Below are positions 62,357 through 64,000 of a stretch of DNA of 64,000 nt, piece after piece. The notes beneath the pieces were generated by a model. That model was not told the origin of the DNA. It did not search any database and was given only the letters and a program-made list of their open reading frames with translations. Origin of the DNA: Petaurus breviceps papuanus (lineage: Eukaryota > Chordata > Mammalia > Diprotodontia > Petauridae); the NCBI GenBank assembly GCA_028583685.1, contig JAMXIF010000051.1, forward strand, positions 51,649,191 to 51,713,190. The letters are read 5' to 3'. Both the position numbers and the translations under genes were made by a program. Position 1 is the first letter of the stretch. Every line of letters begins with the position of its first letter.

Positions 62357-64000
62357 ATCCCAGTTAAGAAGGTGGTGGAGTAGAAATAGGGTTTCCACTG
62401 GGCTCTGGCTGCCACCACCTCCACTTCATGTAAAAGGTGACTCTATACAAACTTTGGAGCCACAGGACCCACAAAATGACACAGAGAAGCTAACCGCCCA
62501 TTGAGGATGACCCAGAAGGCCGGCAGCAAGCAGCCAGCACAGAGCTCTGGGAGATGACCCCAGGCCCACAGCAGCTGGAGGTTTTAGCCCCAGAGTGGGC
62601 CTGACCAGCCAAGGCTAGAGGGACTTCAGATCACCAGCACCTGTGGTGGTTTCCAGAATTATCAACCCATAGATGCTCAGGACAAAGTGAGAAATCAGTA
62701 CAGTGTGGACTTTGGGATCTAGTAGCTGGGAGTGCTGTTGGCCTTTTTCCCCTGGAGGGAGAAGCTGCTGAGGCTCCACGGCTGTGCAGCTGCCACCACA
62801 TGGCAGTTTCAGCTCCTGGCCTGCAGACTGTAGGGGGACCAAGTGACCAGTCTCAGGGGTAATCACTCTTGCTTTAACCTGCTTGGATCTGAATTGTAGT
62901 CTAGGGTGGAGGTCCTGGGGTGTCTGACCAGCTTGCCAGAGTGTGTGGAGGCTTCAGAGAGGGCACCAAACTAATACCTTTGGCAGCTGAGAAAACCCCA
63001 GCATTTGGTATGAAGCTCCCCTGTCAGGCAGCAGAGTCCAACTGTGGCAAAAAGCCAAAAGTCAAGTAATTGGGTGGCAACATGAGCAGGCAAAGGAAGC
63101 AAAGCAAACACAGCAACCCAACTTTACATTCCTATTTTGGGGACAAAAAGGATCAGAGCATGGAACAGGAAGAAGACAGTGAAGTCAGAACTCATGTATC
63201 AAAAGCTTCCAAGAAAAATACAAGTTGGTTACAGGCCACAGAGGAGCTTTAAAAGGATTTTAAAAATCAAATAAGAGAAGTGGAGGGAAAATGGGGGAGA
63301 GAAATGAGAATGATGCAAGATAATTATGAAATGAGAGTCAACAACCTGACTGAAGAAAATAACACATTAAAAAATAGGTTAACTCAAATGGCAAAAGAGG
63401 CTCAAAAAGTCAATGAGGAGAAGAATGCTTTAAAAATCAAATTTGCAAGATGGAAAAAAGAATCTCAAAATCTCACTGAAGAGAATCCTTCCTTCAGAAT
63501 TAGATTGGAGCAAATGGAAGCTAGTGACTTTATGAGAAATCAAGATACTATTAAACAGATTCAACCAAATGAAAGAATAGAAGGTAATGTGAAATATCTC
63601 ATTGGGAAAACCACTGACCTGGAAAATAAATCCAAGAGAGACAATCTAAAAATTAATGGACTACCTGAAAGCCATGATCAAAAAAAGAACCTAGAAATCA
63701 TCCTTCAAGAAATTCTCAAGGAAAATTTCCCTTTTTTTTTAGAACCAGAGGGCAAAATAGGGATTGAAAGAATCTACCAATCACATCCTGAAAAAGATCC
63801 CAAAAAGAAAACTCCTAGGAATATTATAGCCAGGTTTTGAAATTCCCAGATCAAGGAGAAAATATTACAAACATGCAGGAAGAAGCAATTTGAATATTAT
63901 GAAAACACAATCTGGATAACACAGGATCTGGCAGCTTCTGCACTGAGGGATCAAAGGGCTTGGAATATGATATTCTGGAGGTCAAAGGAGCTGGGATTAA
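62357..64000 (+). mobile_element. L1 LINE with 5' UTR and ORF1, running off the edge
   Basis: The 5' end is near 62357 ('agaaggtggtggagtagaaa', 'gtttccactgggctctggct'). A GC-richer leader of about 720 bp precedes ORF1 at 63082. The leader shares 'cctgcttggatctga' with the L1 at 21.3 kb but is otherwise a different type. ORF2 and 3' end would lie beyond 64000. It is the most complete L1 5' half in the window. Confidence 0.92.
63082..64000 (+). pseudogene. L1 ORF1 (ORF1p), two in-frame stops, partial at right
   Basis: ORF1p is the RNA-binding chaperone of the L1 ribonucleoprotein. The ATG at 63082 gives MSRQRKQSKHSNPTLHSYFG. Residues about 78-150 form a leucine/asparagine-rich coiled coil (NNLTEENNTLKNRL, NEEKNALKIKF, NLTEENPSFRIRLEQM), the usual trimerising part. 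Residues about 185-197 read KRDNLKINGLPES, the start of the RRM. The C-terminal domain (WITQDLAASALRDQRAWNMI) continues to the window end. Reading stays in one frame for over 300 codons but meets TAA at 63250-63252 and TGA at 63838-63840, so this copy cannot make full-length ORF1p. Few lesions suggest it is among the younger L1s here. Confidence 0.9.

Noticed and set aside
63082-63840. Host coiled-coil RNA-binding gene
   Set aside because: The order coiled coil, RRM, C-terminal domain with an L1 leader in front identifies L1 ORF1, and two more copies of its 3' part occur at 4.3 and 22.4 kb.
1-64000. CRISPR array, operon, riboswitch or other bacterial system
   Set aside because: No regularly spaced identical repeats with unique spacers exist; tandem arrays are microsatellites. 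Base composition, LINEs and SINEs are vertebrate.

Overview
This 64 kb window reads as non-coding DNA from a metatherian (marsupial) genome. I found no host protein-coding exon, tRNA, rRNA or bacterial-type gene. The lineage call rests on the repeats: dense CORE-SINEs with marsupial-type bodies, SINEs whose 3' tails match a BovB/RTE LINE, L1 elements with marsupial-type 5' UTRs and 3' ends, and a heavy load of old L2, L3/CR1 and MIR copies. The A-tailed CORE-SINEs suggest an Australian marsupial, but I cannot fix the species. Repeat names come from memory of the families. Boundaries are good to roughly 5-30 bases unless a target-site duplication (TSD) is quoted.

Layout. 1-7.4 kb: MIR, L2 and SINE copies (one SINE inside a MIR), then a deleted sense L1 (4.3-6.4 kb) abutting an antisense L2 ORF2 segment. 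7.4-14 kb: L2 in both orientations, MIRs, a SINE with a long tetranucleotide tail, and a MAR1-type SINE. 14-17 kb: an antisense L1 broken by a foreign block of about 520 bp, then a sense L1 3' end. 17-24 kb: an RTE/BovB 3' end, an antisense L1 split by a SINE, a sense L1 with a well-kept 5' UTR, an L3/CR1, and a SINE-in-SINE nest. 24-31 kb: L2 segments including a reverse-transcriptase remnant with YADD, two cut-up insertions, a probable solo retroviral LTR (fossil) and an L3/CR1. 31-40 kb: an antisense L1 5' UTR, a long L2, an L2 3' end split by two SINEs, and L3/CR1 copies, one hosting two SINEs. 40-54 kb: the emptiest part, with long stretches I cannot assign, plus old L1, L2 and Ther-2-like SINEs. 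54-64 kb: a long antisense L1 ORF2/3' end, L2 copies, a Z-DNA-like TG/CG array, and a sense L1 with 5' UTR and most of ORF1 running off the right edge.

No genes act together here. The biology visible is the history of the mobile elements: RTE with its tail-sharing SINEs, L1 with A-tailed SINEs, L2 with MIR, and their nesting order. The window could be intergenic or lie in a large intron; the sequence does not decide. I did not find a convincing new biological system. The points most worth checking are the A-tailed SINE variant with clean TSDs (five copies, all plus strand), the three different L1 5' ends, the block inside the antisense L1 at 14.65-15.17 kb, and the unassigned low-repeat stretches.
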